Below are positions 52,849 through 62,138 of a stretch of 64,000 bases of DNA, piece after piece (position 1 is the first letter of the stretch; the number at the start of each line of letters is the position of its first letter). Made by a program: the position numbers and the translations under genes. Under the pieces are notes generated by a model, which worked only from the letters and a program-made list of their open reading frames with translations, ran no database searches and had not been told where the DNA came from. This DNA comes from a bacterium (GTDB lineage Bacteria > Bacteroidota > Ignavibacteria > Kapaibacteriales > UBA7675), in NCBI GenBank assembly GCA_030430495.1, contig JAUIKM010000007.1, positions 117,205 through 181,204 of the forward strand, written 5' to 3'.

Positions 52849-53349
52849 ATGTCCAAAAAATCTCCGATTCAGCTCCTGATTCCGGCTCTGTCTTTCGTGT
52901 TTTTTACCCTTGTGTTCATTGCGTGTTCCGCCCCGCAGGACGAAGCGCCCGAGGCGCAGGAAGCCGAAACTCCGGTCTACGCTACGACGGAGGATCTGCC
53001 CTCGCCCGAAACCAGACCGCAGGACGTCGTCAAAACCTACTGGGCGCGCGTCAGTGCGGCTAATCTCGACGGTGCGTGGCCGCTGCTCGACAAACAATTT
53101 CAGCAGCGACATTTTGCCAACAGCCTGGAGCGCTACAAAGCAGATATTAAGGCGTCACAGTTCTGCGCGATTACCATCGATACGGTCCAGGTCGACACCG
53201 TCGTCGACCGCTATAACGCCATGGTCAATGCGCGTTTTTCGATCGAGCGCGGTGATTCCTGTCAACGTCGGCGCGCCAATTACACCGTCGACCTGACACG
53301 CGATAGACCCGAAGAATTCTGGCGGATTCGCAATATCCGCGTCCACTGA
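52849..53349 (+). CDS. Lipoprotein with a probable NTF2-like domain
   Basis: 166 residues. Signal peptide ends in the lipobox FIACS, followed by an acidic, Pro/Glu-rich linker (residues 27-60). The domain begins PQDVVKTYWARVSAANLDGA and has WPLLDKQFQQRHF, resembling DUF4878-like NTF2-fold lipoproteins. Two cysteines in the domain (SQFCAIT, GDSCQRRRAN) may pair. Function unknown. A start of transcription in the long upstream spacer is likely. Confidence 0.75.
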   Translation: MSKKSPIQLLIPALSFVFFTLVFIACSAPQDEAPEAQEAETPVYATTEDLPSPETRPQDVVKTYWARVSAANLDGAWPLLDKQFQQRHFANSLERYKADIKASQFCAITIDTVQVDTVVDRYNAMVNARFSIERGDSCQRRRANYTVDLTRDRPEEFWRIRNIRVH

Positions 53350-53415
53350 ATCATTCGGCCCGTCCGGGCGTAGACGCCTTGTTTAACATTTGTGCTACGA
53401 TATTAACGGAATCGC

Positions 53416-53985
53416 ATGGGACTCTTCGACTTCCTTAAAGGCAAGAAAAACAAAGCGCAACAACACGAATTGCCCAAACGCGAAATTCTGCTCAGCGACA
53501 TTCGCGTCGGTTACTTTGTTGAATACCAATTGCGCCTCTGGCAGGTCACGGCCTACAACCAGTACGACTTCCTTGACGAGACTATGGCCGACGAATGGGA
53601 ACTGCAGGAAGGCGACGAAAGCATTTTTCTGGAGGTCGGCGAAGACGACGGCATGTACTGGACGGTCAGCAAGTCGATTTCCATTGGAAAAATTGAGGGC
53701 AATGTGCGCAAAAGCATCATCAAAACCGATGAGCCGCCCGAGCGCATTGTCTACGACGGACGCACGTATTACCTGGATGACTCCGGCGGTGGATACTGTT
53801 TTGAAGGCGGCCGCGACGGCGATGGCGAAGAATTTGTTTACTGGACCTTTGAAACCGAGGACGAGAAATTCGTTCTGACAATCGAACGCTGGGACGAAGC
53901 CGATTTCGAGGCATTCCAGGGCTATTACGTCAACGAGGACGAGTTCACAAATATTTATCCGAGCGATCAGGACAACTCTGTTTGA
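53416..53985 (+). CDS. DUF4178-domain protein
   Basis: 189 residues, cytoplasmic. After a basic start (GLFDFLKGKKNK), the domain shows LLSDIRVGYFVEYQLRLWQV, DEWELQEGDESIFLEVGED and GRTYYLDDSGGGYCFEGG, the Trp/Glu-rich pattern of DUF4178. It is followed at once by a lipoprotein, a DUF350 membrane protein and a membrane-fused spermidine synthase, a grouping that recurs in other bacteria in envelope-stress (PspA-like) neighbourhoods. The biochemical role is unknown. Confidence 0.82.
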   Translation: MGLFDFLKGKKNKAQQHELPKREILLSDIRVGYFVEYQLRLWQVTAYNQYDFLDETMADEWELQEGDESIFLEVGEDDGMYWTVSKSISIGKIEGNVRKSIIKTDEPPERIVYDGRTYYLDDSGGGYCFEGGRDGDGEEFVYWTFETEDEKFVLTIERWDEADFEAFQGYYVNEDEFTNIYPSDQDNSV

Positions 53986-54005
53986 CCACAAACCTGCTTA
54001 ACATT

Positions 54006-54782
54006 ATGACTGTCGACAAACCTCGCACTCAATTGTTGTTTAACTCCGCGGCGCCGTCGTCCGACCCTTCATTTCCGAGCGGGTCCAGCCGGGCTGTCCC
54101 CTTTATGACCTTCTTGTTAGTCATGCTGTTGACAGCCTGCTCAACGACGAATCCGCTGGAAGAATACCAGAAGGAGTTGGCGCAGTACCCTGAATATCAG
54201 GTGATCCTCCAGGATATGAAGGAGGAGGGCAACTTTACAACGGACTATATGCACCAGTATAAAATTGTCTGGGCCGAACCCGTCGGCGACAGTCTGGTGT
54301 TTAACAGCGAGATTACCAACTGGCGACAGGTGCCGAAAGAAGTATACCAGCAGCATCAGCAAAACCTGGGCATGGCGCTGGTTGCGCGCAGTGAGAGCGC
54401 CGAACCGGTCGGGACTGCTCAACCGCCCGGCTACCAGTACGTCGGCAATTCACGCTACGGCCACTGGCAGACCGGCGTCGGCGGCGGAAGCTTCTGGGCA
54501 TTTTACGGCCAGTACGCCTTCATGAATTCCATGTTTAACATGATGAGCGGTCCGATCCGTCGCAATGACTACGACAACTACCGCAGTTCCGTCGGCGGCG
54601 GTCGTTCGTACTACGGTCTGAACAATCGCTACGGCACAAATGGCTCGCAGACCAAACAGACAAACAAATCCTTCTTCGAGCGTCGCACCGCGCGCGCCAG
54701 TCGGGCCAAAGCGCGCCAACGCACCGGTCGCAGTACAATGAATCGATTTCGCGGTCGCAGCTCCGGCCGCGGCGGCAAGTAA
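54006..54782 (+). CDS. Lipoprotein of the DUF4178/DUF350 operon
   Basis: Lipobox LLTACS is clear. The start is uncertain: ATG at 54006 gives a long N-terminus, ATG at 54105 a very short signal peptide, and a TTG at 53982 overlaps the previous stop. The mature domain has EYQVILQDMKEEGNFTTDY and FNSEITNWRQVPKEVYQQHQ, then a Gly/Ser/Tyr-rich stretch and an extremely basic tail (ERRTARASRAKARQRTGRS, then FRGRSSGRGGK). That tail could bind anionic lipid or polysaccharide. It occupies the place of the DUF4247 lipoprotein in comparable operons, but I see no clear DUF4247 match. Confidence 0.7.
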   Translation: MTVDKPRTQLLFNSAAPSSDPSFPSGSSRAVPFMTFLLVMLLTACSTTNPLEEYQKELAQYPEYQVILQDMKEEGNFTTDYMHQYKIVWAEPVGDSLVFNSEITNWRQVPKEVYQQHQQNLGMALVARSESAEPVGTAQPPGYQYVGNSRYGHWQTGVGGGSFWAFYGQYAFMNSMFNMMSGPIRRNDYDNYRSSVGGGRSYYGLNNRYGTNGSQTKQTNKSFFERRTARASRAKARQRTGRSTMNRFRGRSSGRGGK

Positions 54783-54850
54783 GACTTGCCTGCATCCGAC
54801 ACGTCCGTTTAACTCATTGGCCATGCAAAGCACTAAAACGGGACTATACT

Positions 54851-55696
54851 ATGACTCTCGACCAACTCCTGACAGGTTTGGTTTATCTCGTTACCGTCAT
54901 TGTTTTACTGATTCTTGGACGCCTGGCGCACCAGTTGTTTCACCGCGGCATCGACACCAAAGCCGAACTGGTTGACAAGGACAACCTGGCCTATGCCTTG
55001 TCCGTGGCCGGATACTATATCGGTCTGATCATGGCCATCGGCGGCATCATGAGCGGTCCCGCCTTGTACTGGGTTGACGACATCATTGCAATCATGCAGT
55101 ACGGCCTGCTCGCGATCGTTTTGTTAAACATTTCCGTTATCATCAACGACAAACTGATTCTCTCGACCTTCAACAACCGCAAGGAGATTTTCGAAGACCA
55201 GAACGCCGGCACGGGAATCATCGAAGCGGCCAACTACCTGGCCGTTGGTATGACGCTTTCCGGTGCGCTCTCCGGCGTGGGCGGCGGTTTTGACACGGCG
55301 CTTGCATTCTGGCTGCTGGGACAGGTCGGACTCATTATCGGAGCGCGCATCTACAACCTGATTCTGCCGTTCGACGTGCACGCCGAAGTCGAAAAGGACA
55401 ACGTCGCCGTCGGTGTTGCATTTGCCGGCGTATTGTTTGCACTTGGCAATATCATGCGAATTGCGACGGAAGGCGACTTTGTGTCCTGGCAGGAGAACGT
55501 CGGTGAGTTTGCCATTTTTGTGGCCATCGGTTATATCCTGATCCCGATACTGCGCTTTGTTACCGACAAGATTTTACTGCCCGGGCAGCGTTTAACACAG
55601 GAATTGGTCAATCAGGAAGTGCCCAATATCGGCGCCGGCGCCATCGAGGCATCGTCATACATCATCGCCTCATTCATAATCGGCTGGATATTCTGA
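54851..55696 (+). CDS. DUF350 membrane protein with two repeats
   Basis: 281 residues with about eight membrane helices in two homologous halves. Each half has KDNLAYALSVAGYYIGLIMA or KDNVAVGVAFAGVLFALGNI, the DUF350 signature. Relatives such as YjfL of E. coli lie in operons with PspA-like and glutathionylspermidine-synthase-like genes. It ends one base before the start of the spermidine-synthase-type gene and is probably translated with it. Confidence 0.88.
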   Translation: MTLDQLLTGLVYLVTVIVLLILGRLAHQLFHRGIDTKAELVDKDNLAYALSVAGYYIGLIMAIGGIMSGPALYWVDDIIAIMQYGLLAIVLLNISVIINDKLILSTFNNRKEIFEDQNAGTGIIEAANYLAVGMTLSGALSGVGGGFDTALAFWLLGQVGLIIGARIYNLILPFDVHAEVEKDNVAVGVAFAGVLFALGNIMRIATEGDFVSWQENVGEFAIFVAIGYILIPILRFVTDKILLPGQRLTQELVNQEVPNIGAGAIEASSYIIASFIIGWIF

Positions 55697-55697
55697 C

Positions 55698-57284
55698 GTG
55701 CCCGCCTCCGGACCGGACAGCTTGACTTCTGAAGCGCAGCAGGGACCGCCGCTACGCGGTGGGCTCTATCTGAAAGCAGCCATTTTTGCCACCGGCCTGG
55801 CCGGGATTGTCGCTGAATACGTCATGGCGACGCTGGCGAGTTATCTACTCGGCAATTCCGTTGTGCAATGGACGCTGACGATCTCGCTCATGCTGTTTGC
55901 CATGGGCGTCGGCAGCAGGATCAGTCGCCGGATTGTTAAACATGAACTGGAAACATTTGTCGCGGTTGAGTTCGGCCTCTCGCTTCTGTGCGCCTTTGGG
56001 CCGCTGACGGCCTACGCGCTTTATTCGCAGCTCGACTTCATCTATCTGGTCATTTATGGATTTGCCATCGGCATCGGCCTGCTGATCGGCATTGAAATCC
56101 CGCTTGTAACCCGCCTCAACTCGGTGTTTGAAGAACTGCGCATTAACATCTCATCGGTCATGGAGCAGGACTACTACGGCGCTCTGCTGGGTGGGATTGT
56201 CTTTGCCTTCCTGGCACTGCCGTACCTTGGGCTGACTTATACCCCGATTCTGCTCGGCGCAGTCAATTTTGTGGTTGCATTTGCATTGTTGTGGCGTTTT
56301 CGGTCGCGCGTCGCGCGTTTCCGTCTGCGCGCGGCAGTTGGCGCGGCGGTCTTTGTCTGCTTAATTATTCTGGCCTTCAGCGCCGAACCGATTGTGCAGT
56401 TCGGCGAGCAGAAAAAGTATCTGGACAAAGTGGTGTATTCCGAACAGAGCGCGTACCAGCGGATCGTGATTACCGAGTGGCGCGGTAATCACTGGTTGTA
56501 TCTTAACGGCGAAGAGCAGTTTTCCACCTTTGACGAAAAGCGTTATCACGAGCCGCTCGTTCTGCCGGCCATGGCGCTTGCGGCCGCCCGAAAACATGTC
56601 CTGATTCTCGGCGGCGGCGACGGCCTGGCGATGCGCGAGGTGTTAAAACACGGCGACGTGGAACGCGCATGGCTGGTCGATCTCGACCCGGCCATGACCG
56701 ATCTTGCACGTACACATCCGGTGCTCATCGCGGCCAACGACAGCTCGCTCTACGACCCGCGCGTTGAAGTCATCAATCGCGACGGTTTTACGTTTGTGGC
56801 GGAAAGCGATCAACTCTACGATGTCATTATCATCGATCTGCCCGACCCGCGCAGTGTGGATCTCGGCCGATTGTACACCCTGGAGTTTTACCGCGGTATT
56901 AAACAGCATCTCTCGGCCGGCGGCGTGCTTGTGACGCAGGCGGGCAGTCCGTTTTTTGCCCCCGAGGCTTTTGCCTGCATTCACAAAACGATGCGACGTG
57001 CCGGTTTTGCCGTGCTGGCGTATCACAATCACGTGCCGACGATGGGCGAGTGGGGCTGGGTGCTGGGAATGAACGCCGCCATCGCCGACTCCACGCTGCG
57101 CACCGGCGCTGAGCAGTTGGAGTTTGATCACACGTCGACCAGTTTTCTGACATCAGGCTCGATGCCTGCGCTGCTGCACTTCGGCAAAGGCCTGGTTCCG
57201 GACAGCAATGCGGTTGAAGTCAATACCCTCCACTCGCAGATTCTGCCGCGCTACTACCGCGCCGGCAGGTGGGACGTGTATTGA
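55698..57284 (+). CDS. Membrane-fused polyamine aminopropyltransferase
   Basis: 528 residues from a GTG two bases after the DUF350 stop. The first ~230 residues form seven or so membrane helices (GLAGIVAEYVMATLASYLLG, LMLFAMGVGSRISRRIV). The C-terminal half is a spermidine-synthase domain: GGGDGLAMREVLKHG (cofactor-binding), VDLDPAMTDLARTH, and DLPDPRSVDLGRLYTLEFYR with the catalytic-type DxPD. It probably transfers aminopropyl groups from decarboxylated S-adenosylmethionine to an amine at the membrane. The paired DUF350 and DUF4178 genes suggest an envelope role rather than bulk polyamine synthesis. Confidence 0.88.
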   Translation: MPASGPDSLTSEAQQGPPLRGGLYLKAAIFATGLAGIVAEYVMATLASYLLGNSVVQWTLTISLMLFAMGVGSRISRRIVKHELETFVAVEFGLSLLCAFGPLTAYALYSQLDFIYLVIYGFAIGIGLLIGIEIPLVTRLNSVFEELRINISSVMEQDYYGALLGGIVFAFLALPYLGLTYTPILLGAVNFVVAFALLWRFRSRVARFRLRAAVGAAVFVCLIILAFSAEPIVQFGEQKKYLDKVVYSEQSAYQRIVITEWRGNHWLYLNGEEQFSTFDEKRYHEPLVLPAMALAAARKHVLILGGGDGLAMREVLKHGDVERAWLVDLDPAMTDLARTHPVLIAANDSSLYDPRVEVINRDGFTFVAESDQLYDVIIIDLPDPRSVDLGRLYTLEFYRGIKQHLSAGGVLVTQAGSPFFAPEAFACIHKTMRRAGFAVLAYHNHVPTMGEWGWVLGMNAAIADSTLRTGAEQLEFDHTSTSFLTSGSMPALLHFGKGLVPDSNAVEVNTLHSQILPRYYRAGRWDVY

Positions 57285-57570
57285 TGTTTTCATCTGCCGT
57301 TCCGGCCTGTTGAAAACATGGAATCGGCGACCGGTTGGCAATTTCGCTCTCGTTGCCAAACAAGAAAATCATGTCAGGGAATGCAGTAGTGGCAAAATAG
57401 CCGTCCTGGGCTCTGATTCCTCTATGCCGTAGTCACCCGCTAAATTTAACGTAGGAATACTCTTCGATGTCGCTTGCGCCGGCGCAAGTGAGAATACCTT
57501 GTGTTTTTGCCCTCAGTAAAAATGCCTATTTTACCGCCGTCTGTTTAATCATAGTTTGTCGAGTAATTCC

Positions 57571-58071
57571 ATGGTTACACTTCGAAAGTATGAACTCGCC
57601 GACAAGGAACAACTTGTGAAGCTTGCCAACAACGCCAATGTGTCGCGCTTTTTAACCTATCTTTTTCCATTTCCATACACGCCGGACGATGCCGAGTGGT
57701 GGATTTCCACGGGCAGCAGCCTGGATGGAGCAGTCAGTCGGGTCGTGGAGTTTAACGGGCAGTTTGTCGGCGGCGTCGGGCTGACGCAACTCAAAGCCTG
57801 GAAAGATCACCAGGCGGAGATTGGCTATTGGCTCGGCGAGCCGTATTGGGGGCGGGGCATTGCAACTGAGGCGCTTAAACAAATGACTGCGCACGCCTTT
57901 GATGTCATCAAGGTAAAGAAGCTGTTTGCGCCGGTGTTAAAACCCAATATTGCCTCGATGCGCGTGCTTGAAAAATGCGGCTACGTGCGCGAAGGAGAGT
58001 TTAAGATGGAAGTGTTCAAGAATGGACAGTTCTATGACACGGTCCAGTATGCGCGCCTGGCTTCACAGTGA
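57571..58071 (+). CDS. GNAT acetyltransferase, RimJ/RimL type
   Basis: 166 residues from the ATG at 57571. It has LRKYELADKEQLVKLANNAN, AEIGYWLGEPYWGRGIATE (acetyl-CoA loop) and NIASMRVLEKCGYVREGE, the same family as the tandem pair at 48.5-49.9 kb but more distant. Substrate unknown. Confidence 0.85.
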   Translation: MVTLRKYELADKEQLVKLANNANVSRFLTYLFPFPYTPDDAEWWISTGSSLDGAVSRVVEFNGQFVGGVGLTQLKAWKDHQAEIGYWLGEPYWGRGIATEALKQMTAHAFDVIKVKKLFAPVLKPNIASMRVLEKCGYVREGEFKMEVFKNGQFYDTVQYARLASQ

Positions 58072-58114
58072 GTGTTTTGGTTCCGTTGTGTGTTGTGTTA
58101 AACATGTAAAGCTC

Positions 58115-61100
58115 TTATTCCTTCTTGTAAACGCGGCCGTAAATATCGTGTGGAACCATAAGACCGTCCGCCGTTCGCACGTAGAAAAGCTCAGCCGAGA
58201 TGCCGGTCAGATTGTCCCAGCGCAAGGGGACAACAATATTGCCGAAAGAATCGATTACACCGCAGCCCTCGTCCGACTTAACAAAAATAAAACCCTCTTC
58301 CATCCTGAATGTTTCCCTGTACGCGCTGATGTCCAACGGCGGCCGTGTGACGCTCAACAGGAAGGTCTTTCCATCCGCTTCACCTCTGAAACAGGGGCCG
58401 TATACATCGAATTGTTTACTGAGATTATCGTACTTGAACTCTAGAACGATACGCCCGGTACTGTCAATGACGCCCCATTTGCCTGAGGAATCACGCAGCG
58501 GAAAATAGCCGTCCTCGAAGTCGCCGACCTGACTGTAAAGCGGCGGAACGACGTAACGCCCGTTGGTGTCGATAATGCCGTATGTGTTTCTATCACGCGT
58601 GTCATTGGCCTTGACGAAGGCGTTCCCGTGAAATGAGGCCGTATACAGGAATCGCGCTTCCGATGTGCTGCCGCTGAAAGGGTTGTAGATGGGCCTGCCG
58701 TTAAGATAGCCGTCGCCGTCCTTTATGTTAAAATGTACTGTACCGTCATTGGACAGTTGAATGATTCGCTCTTTGTTGTCCTGCAGAATTGTATTGCCTT
58801 TGATGTCGATAACCCGGGCGCTGCCGTCCAGCGAAACCATGGCCAGACCATTGCGGTAGAATCTGTTTGTATTCTGGGAGCCAAAGCGGGGCATATTTTT
58901 TGTATTGGCGTCATATACAATCGGAATAACCAGAGATCCACTCGTGTCGACGAATCCAACGTTATTTCCGCAGCTTACCTTCCACAGCCCGCCGGGGTTA
59001 ACAAATCTGTTGATGGTCGAATCGTAAAAAGCATGCACCAGTTGTCCGTCGCCTCCATACATTAACTGTTCGTCGGCAAGGTAGGCGGCGATGTATCCGG
59101 AGTCCAGTCTTTCAAACGATCTGTACATCGGCTTGACGATCTCGCGCAGGTCGCGTTTAACAAAGGTCCACGCGCCGCGGCGCACGGCGGCGACGAGTTC
59201 GCTCTTGTCTGTCGTGCCGTTAAGCGGTTTAATATCATCGTAAGAGCCGGCCGCCTGTTCATTGCCCTGACCGTCGACAAACTTCCACACGCCCTTGTCC
59301 CTGGCTGCGAACAGGTCCTCGCTTACCCAACGCAGTGCTTCAAAGCGGCCGGGCAGTATTTCGCGCCCTTCGGCATTAAACACACGCCTGTCGTCGATAT
59401 TGACAATGCCTGGTCCGGCGATGCGTCCGTTCTCAGCCGCCAGAGCCAGCAGCAGTTTGCCCTGCATGTTAACACAGCCTATGCTGTCCTGACCGATTTC
59501 AACGATGCCGAGCCCGTGTTGCATCATGTGGGCGCGTTCGTAGCGCGGCGCGAACAACTCGCCCTTGTGCGGCTGAACATAAGTCCATTTGCCATTGCGT
59601 TTGGCGCTTGCAATGCCGTCGGCTATGGAGTCCAGTTGTTCGTAATCCATTGGAATCACGACTTTGCCGTTTTTGTCGATTGCACCCCAGTTCGAACTTT
59701 TAACGCGCGCCAGTCCATTGCTGAACTGCAGCGCCGAAGTGAATTCAGGCGCTATCACTTCATTGCCGTCGCGTCCCAGGAATCCGTACATGCGTTGTTC
59801 ACGCACCAGTGCGCGGTCATCCACAAACGGATAACACATGTTGTAGTCGGTTTTTTCGGGATCGGTTAACACTTTGCCGCTTGTGTCCACATAGACAAAG
59901 CGCTCGGGATAGTAGTTGTGGTCCGTAGCTATCGCGCAGCCGTTTCGTACGCTTGTCAACTCATCGTATCGGCCGTAAAACAACTCCCTGCCTTCGGCGT
60001 TGATCAGTCCGCATTTGTCATTGCGCCGGAACACGGCCCAGCCTTCGCTGAACCCGACGATCTCATCTACCTGTCTGGACAACTTATGCTCAACCTCGGG
60101 GCTGGGCCACCCCATGTATTCCAGCGATGGGAACATTTTTTCAAACACGTGATCCAGGAAGCCGCCTTCTATTTTCGGCGTCTTGAGGTCCTCGCCGCGC
60201 ATGTTCATGTAGCCGATGCCATTTAGGTGTTCGTACGCCGCCACGCCGTTAACATAGATGGGTTTTGTGCGGTAATTGCCGGCGAATCCACGCCAGTCGC
60301 TGTCCTCCCAGCGTGTCAGCCGATGTATGTTGCCGGACGCGTCAATGTTGTGAATGCCGCGTCTGCGCGTGGCCAGGAATCTGTTGTGCCCCATCGTGTC
60401 GACTTCATAAAAGGGCGTGGTGTTTAAGCGCCGGCCATCCCGATGGTACAGCCAGTAGTGGAATTCCTCTTGCCCCAGGTCGTCAGTCGCCAGAATCAGA
60501 TCTCTGGTTAACATTGTGATTTCATCGTATTCCGTCGGCACGACAAGACTTCCGTCTGTATTCACGCAACCGCTGTAAACAAAATGGTTCCGAAAATGCC
60601 CCACAACAAAGAGATCGTGTTCGGCTTCCGCAATTTCGCGATAGATGCTGTCTACTATCATGCGGCCCTCGCTGTCAATGATCCCCAGGCCGCTTTTACT
60701 TCGGATCATTGCATATGGACCGCGTCTTTCATAGAAATTGTTAAATACGGGATTGCCGGCGCGAACCTGATTTTCCGCCATGTCGAAAATCTGCGGCGGC
60801 TCATCACCGAAAGGGCGGAGCAGCATCAAATGGTCTGTGATTTGCTCGATATTTCTGTATTTAAACGGAGTAAGCATCTCACCTCGGCTATCCAGAACGC
60901 CGAAAGCCATGTTCGTATCGGCGTCAAATTTCCGGGCAATGTTGCATTCCTGTTCCAGCGATAAGACATCAATAAAAACCGGCGGCAGAATTTCACGTCC
61001 TGTGGAGTCTACGGCGCCGAGCAATGTGCACGGGCGTTTATAAGAAATTCCGGGGCAGCTGTCCAGTTTGATTCCGGTTATACCAATGCCGTTCTTCAGG

Positions 61101-61273
61101 ATCATCGTTGTGTCGTAGCGCGCTTGAACAACAAGGGTTCCGGTGGAGTCGCTGTAACCCCATTTTCCGTCGGCATGGAAGGGAATCAAGGGCGGCAGTT
61201 TTGCCATGCCGGCACAGGTGCCGGCCGCAAACAACACTACGGCGAGGAACAAAGTTTTCCGGGATACAAACAT
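58115..61273 (-). CDS. WG-repeat protein, secreted
   Basis: About 1,052 residues from the ATG at 61273 (GTGGAAA upstream); an ATG twelve bases earlier (61285) is also possible. Signal peptide VSRKTLFLAVVLFAAGTC. The body is an array of WG repeats, a roughly 30-residue beta unit built on W-G-x-ID and G: examples are GKWGYSDSTGTLVVQARYDT, SNWGAIDKNGKVVIPMDYE, RGAWTFVKRDLREIVKPMYR and GKWGVIDSTGRIVLEFKYDN. Such arrays form curved or propeller-like ligand-binding surfaces. Probably extracytoplasmic. It lies downstream of the Rhs/LRR cassette on the same strand; no link is proven. Confidence 0.88.
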   Translation of the reverse strand: MFVSRKTLFLAVVLFAAGTCAGMAKLPPLIPFHADGKWGYSDSTGTLVVQARYDTTMILKNGIGITGIKLDSCPGISYKRPCTLLGAVDSTGREILPPVFIDVLSLEQECNIARKFDADTNMAFGVLDSRGEMLTPFKYRNIEQITDHLMLLRPFGDEPPQIFDMAENQVRAGNPVFNNFYERRGPYAMIRSKSGLGIIDSEGRMIVDSIYREIAEAEHDLFVVGHFRNHFVYSGCVNTDGSLVVPTEYDEITMLTRDLILATDDLGQEEFHYWLYHRDGRRLNTTPFYEVDTMGHNRFLATRRRGIHNIDASGNIHRLTRWEDSDWRGFAGNYRTKPIYVNGVAAYEHLNGIGYMNMRGEDLKTPKIEGGFLDHVFEKMFPSLEYMGWPSPEVEHKLSRQVDEIVGFSEGWAVFRRNDKCGLINAEGRELFYGRYDELTSVRNGCAIATDHNYYPERFVYVDTSGKVLTDPEKTDYNMCYPFVDDRALVREQRMYGFLGRDGNEVIAPEFTSALQFSNGLARVKSSNWGAIDKNGKVVIPMDYEQLDSIADGIASAKRNGKWTYVQPHKGELFAPRYERAHMMQHGLGIVEIGQDSIGCVNMQGKLLLALAAENGRIAGPGIVNIDDRRVFNAEGREILPGRFEALRWVSEDLFAARDKGVWKFVDGQGNEQAAGSYDDIKPLNGTTDKSELVAAVRRGAWTFVKRDLREIVKPMYRSFERLDSGYIAAYLADEQLMYGGDGQLVHAFYDSTINRFVNPGGLWKVSCGNNVGFVDTSGSLVIPIVYDANTKNMPRFGSQNTNRFYRNGLAMVSLDGSARVIDIKGNTILQDNKERIIQLSNDGTVHFNIKDGDGYLNGRPIYNPFSGSTSEARFLYTASFHGNAFVKANDTRDRNTYGIIDTNGRYVVPPLYSQVGDFEDGYFPLRDSSGKWGVIDSTGRIVLEFKYDNLSKQFDVYGPCFRGEADGKTFLLSVTRPPLDISAYRETFRMEEGFIFVKSDEGCGVIDSFGNIVVPLRWDNLTGISAELFYVRTADGLMVPHDIYGRVYKKE

Positions 61274-61962
61274 GGATTTCCACATTAACTTTATTGGGGG
61301 ATTGTCCTACTTGAACATTATTGGGCGAATAGCCTACCTGCTGTACAAATGTAGCTCCGGAGTCCTTTGCGGCCCAATTCTTTTACACCATCGGTCATTC
61401 GCGGTTGATTGCCGGTCTGTTTCGCTCGACGAATGGTTGCAGCGCGTTCGGCCTGCTGCACTTGCCGCCGCTCGCTGTTCAATCCGCTTTTGTTTGTTGG
61501 TGAGCCTCATGTCCCGGGTCGCCGAGCCTGTCTCAATTCCACGGGAATTTTGCTGTCAGGCTGTTTCACTTACTTGTGTTCTGGTGCGCAAATGCACAAA
61601 ATCCGCTACGCTTGGAAGTGAATAGCGCCCGTTGGCGTATTTACATTTGGGCGCCGGACGCGTGTGATGCAGATTGCCTCAGTAAGGACGGCACAGTTGC
61701 GCGGTGGCGCAAGATTCAGGATTCGCTGTTGCTTCCACATGCAGCGAAAGGAGATCAGATAAATTCGGCGGCTCGCTTTTGGTGGAAAAGGCGAGGCGGT
61801 GGGCTGTGGGTTTTGTGGAAAGATGGCAGGTTGGCAGGAGGGGGTGGGGGACCCGGTTTCGGGTCCAAAAACCCTTCAAAACAATTTGAACGCACACATT
61901 TGTCTGCTGTACGGAACTCAAACTATTTTCTTTGTCATGGAATCGCGCTGCTCTTGAGATTC
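61274..61962. other. Spacer between the WG-repeat gene and the Rhs fragment
   Basis: About 690 bases without a credible gene. It contains a G-rich end segment (near 61795-61880, GGCAGGAGGGGGTGGGGGAC) resembling the decayed repeats of other spacers. Promoters for the WG gene are probably near its right end of transcription start, but none could be assigned. Confidence 0.5.
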
Positions 61963-62108
61963 TCAGAATCCAGTCTCGGCATCGCGCTCCTTGCCGATCC
62001 AGCCTAAGGAGTCGAATTCAACGCAACAACTCATGATACCGTTCTATTTGACTGCCATGAGCGTCAATCCGAGAGGGTCGAACAGACTGTCAATATAATA
62101 TTCTATGC
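61963..62108 (-). pseudogene. Decayed fragment of an Rhs core C-terminus
   Basis: On the minus strand, 62108 to 61963 reads SLFDPLGLTLMAVK, a stop, NGIMSCCVEF, a gap, then GWIGKERDAETGF and a stop. The intact Rhs core at 63991 has NGIMSNSIEF and GWIGKERDAETDF, separated by 16 further residues. The DNA identity is also visible, as GCATCGCGCTC-TTGCCGATCCAGCC and ACTCATGAT-CCGTT. This is the mark of an earlier Rhs tip displaced or deleted downstream of a toxin-immunity cassette. Confidence 0.8.
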
Positions 62109-62138
62109 GTTAACCTTGTGCACCACAAGGATAACACA

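Noticed and set aside
57284..57319. Inverted repeat ATGTTTTCA/TGAAAACAT after the spermidine-synthase gene
   Set aside because: AT-rich 9-bp stem with a large loop and no T-run; too weak to call a terminator.
61576..62007. Rightward 143-codon frame with a Gly-rich run
   Set aside because: It crosses the G-rich repeat and the Rhs fragment, and lacks a ribosome-binding site.
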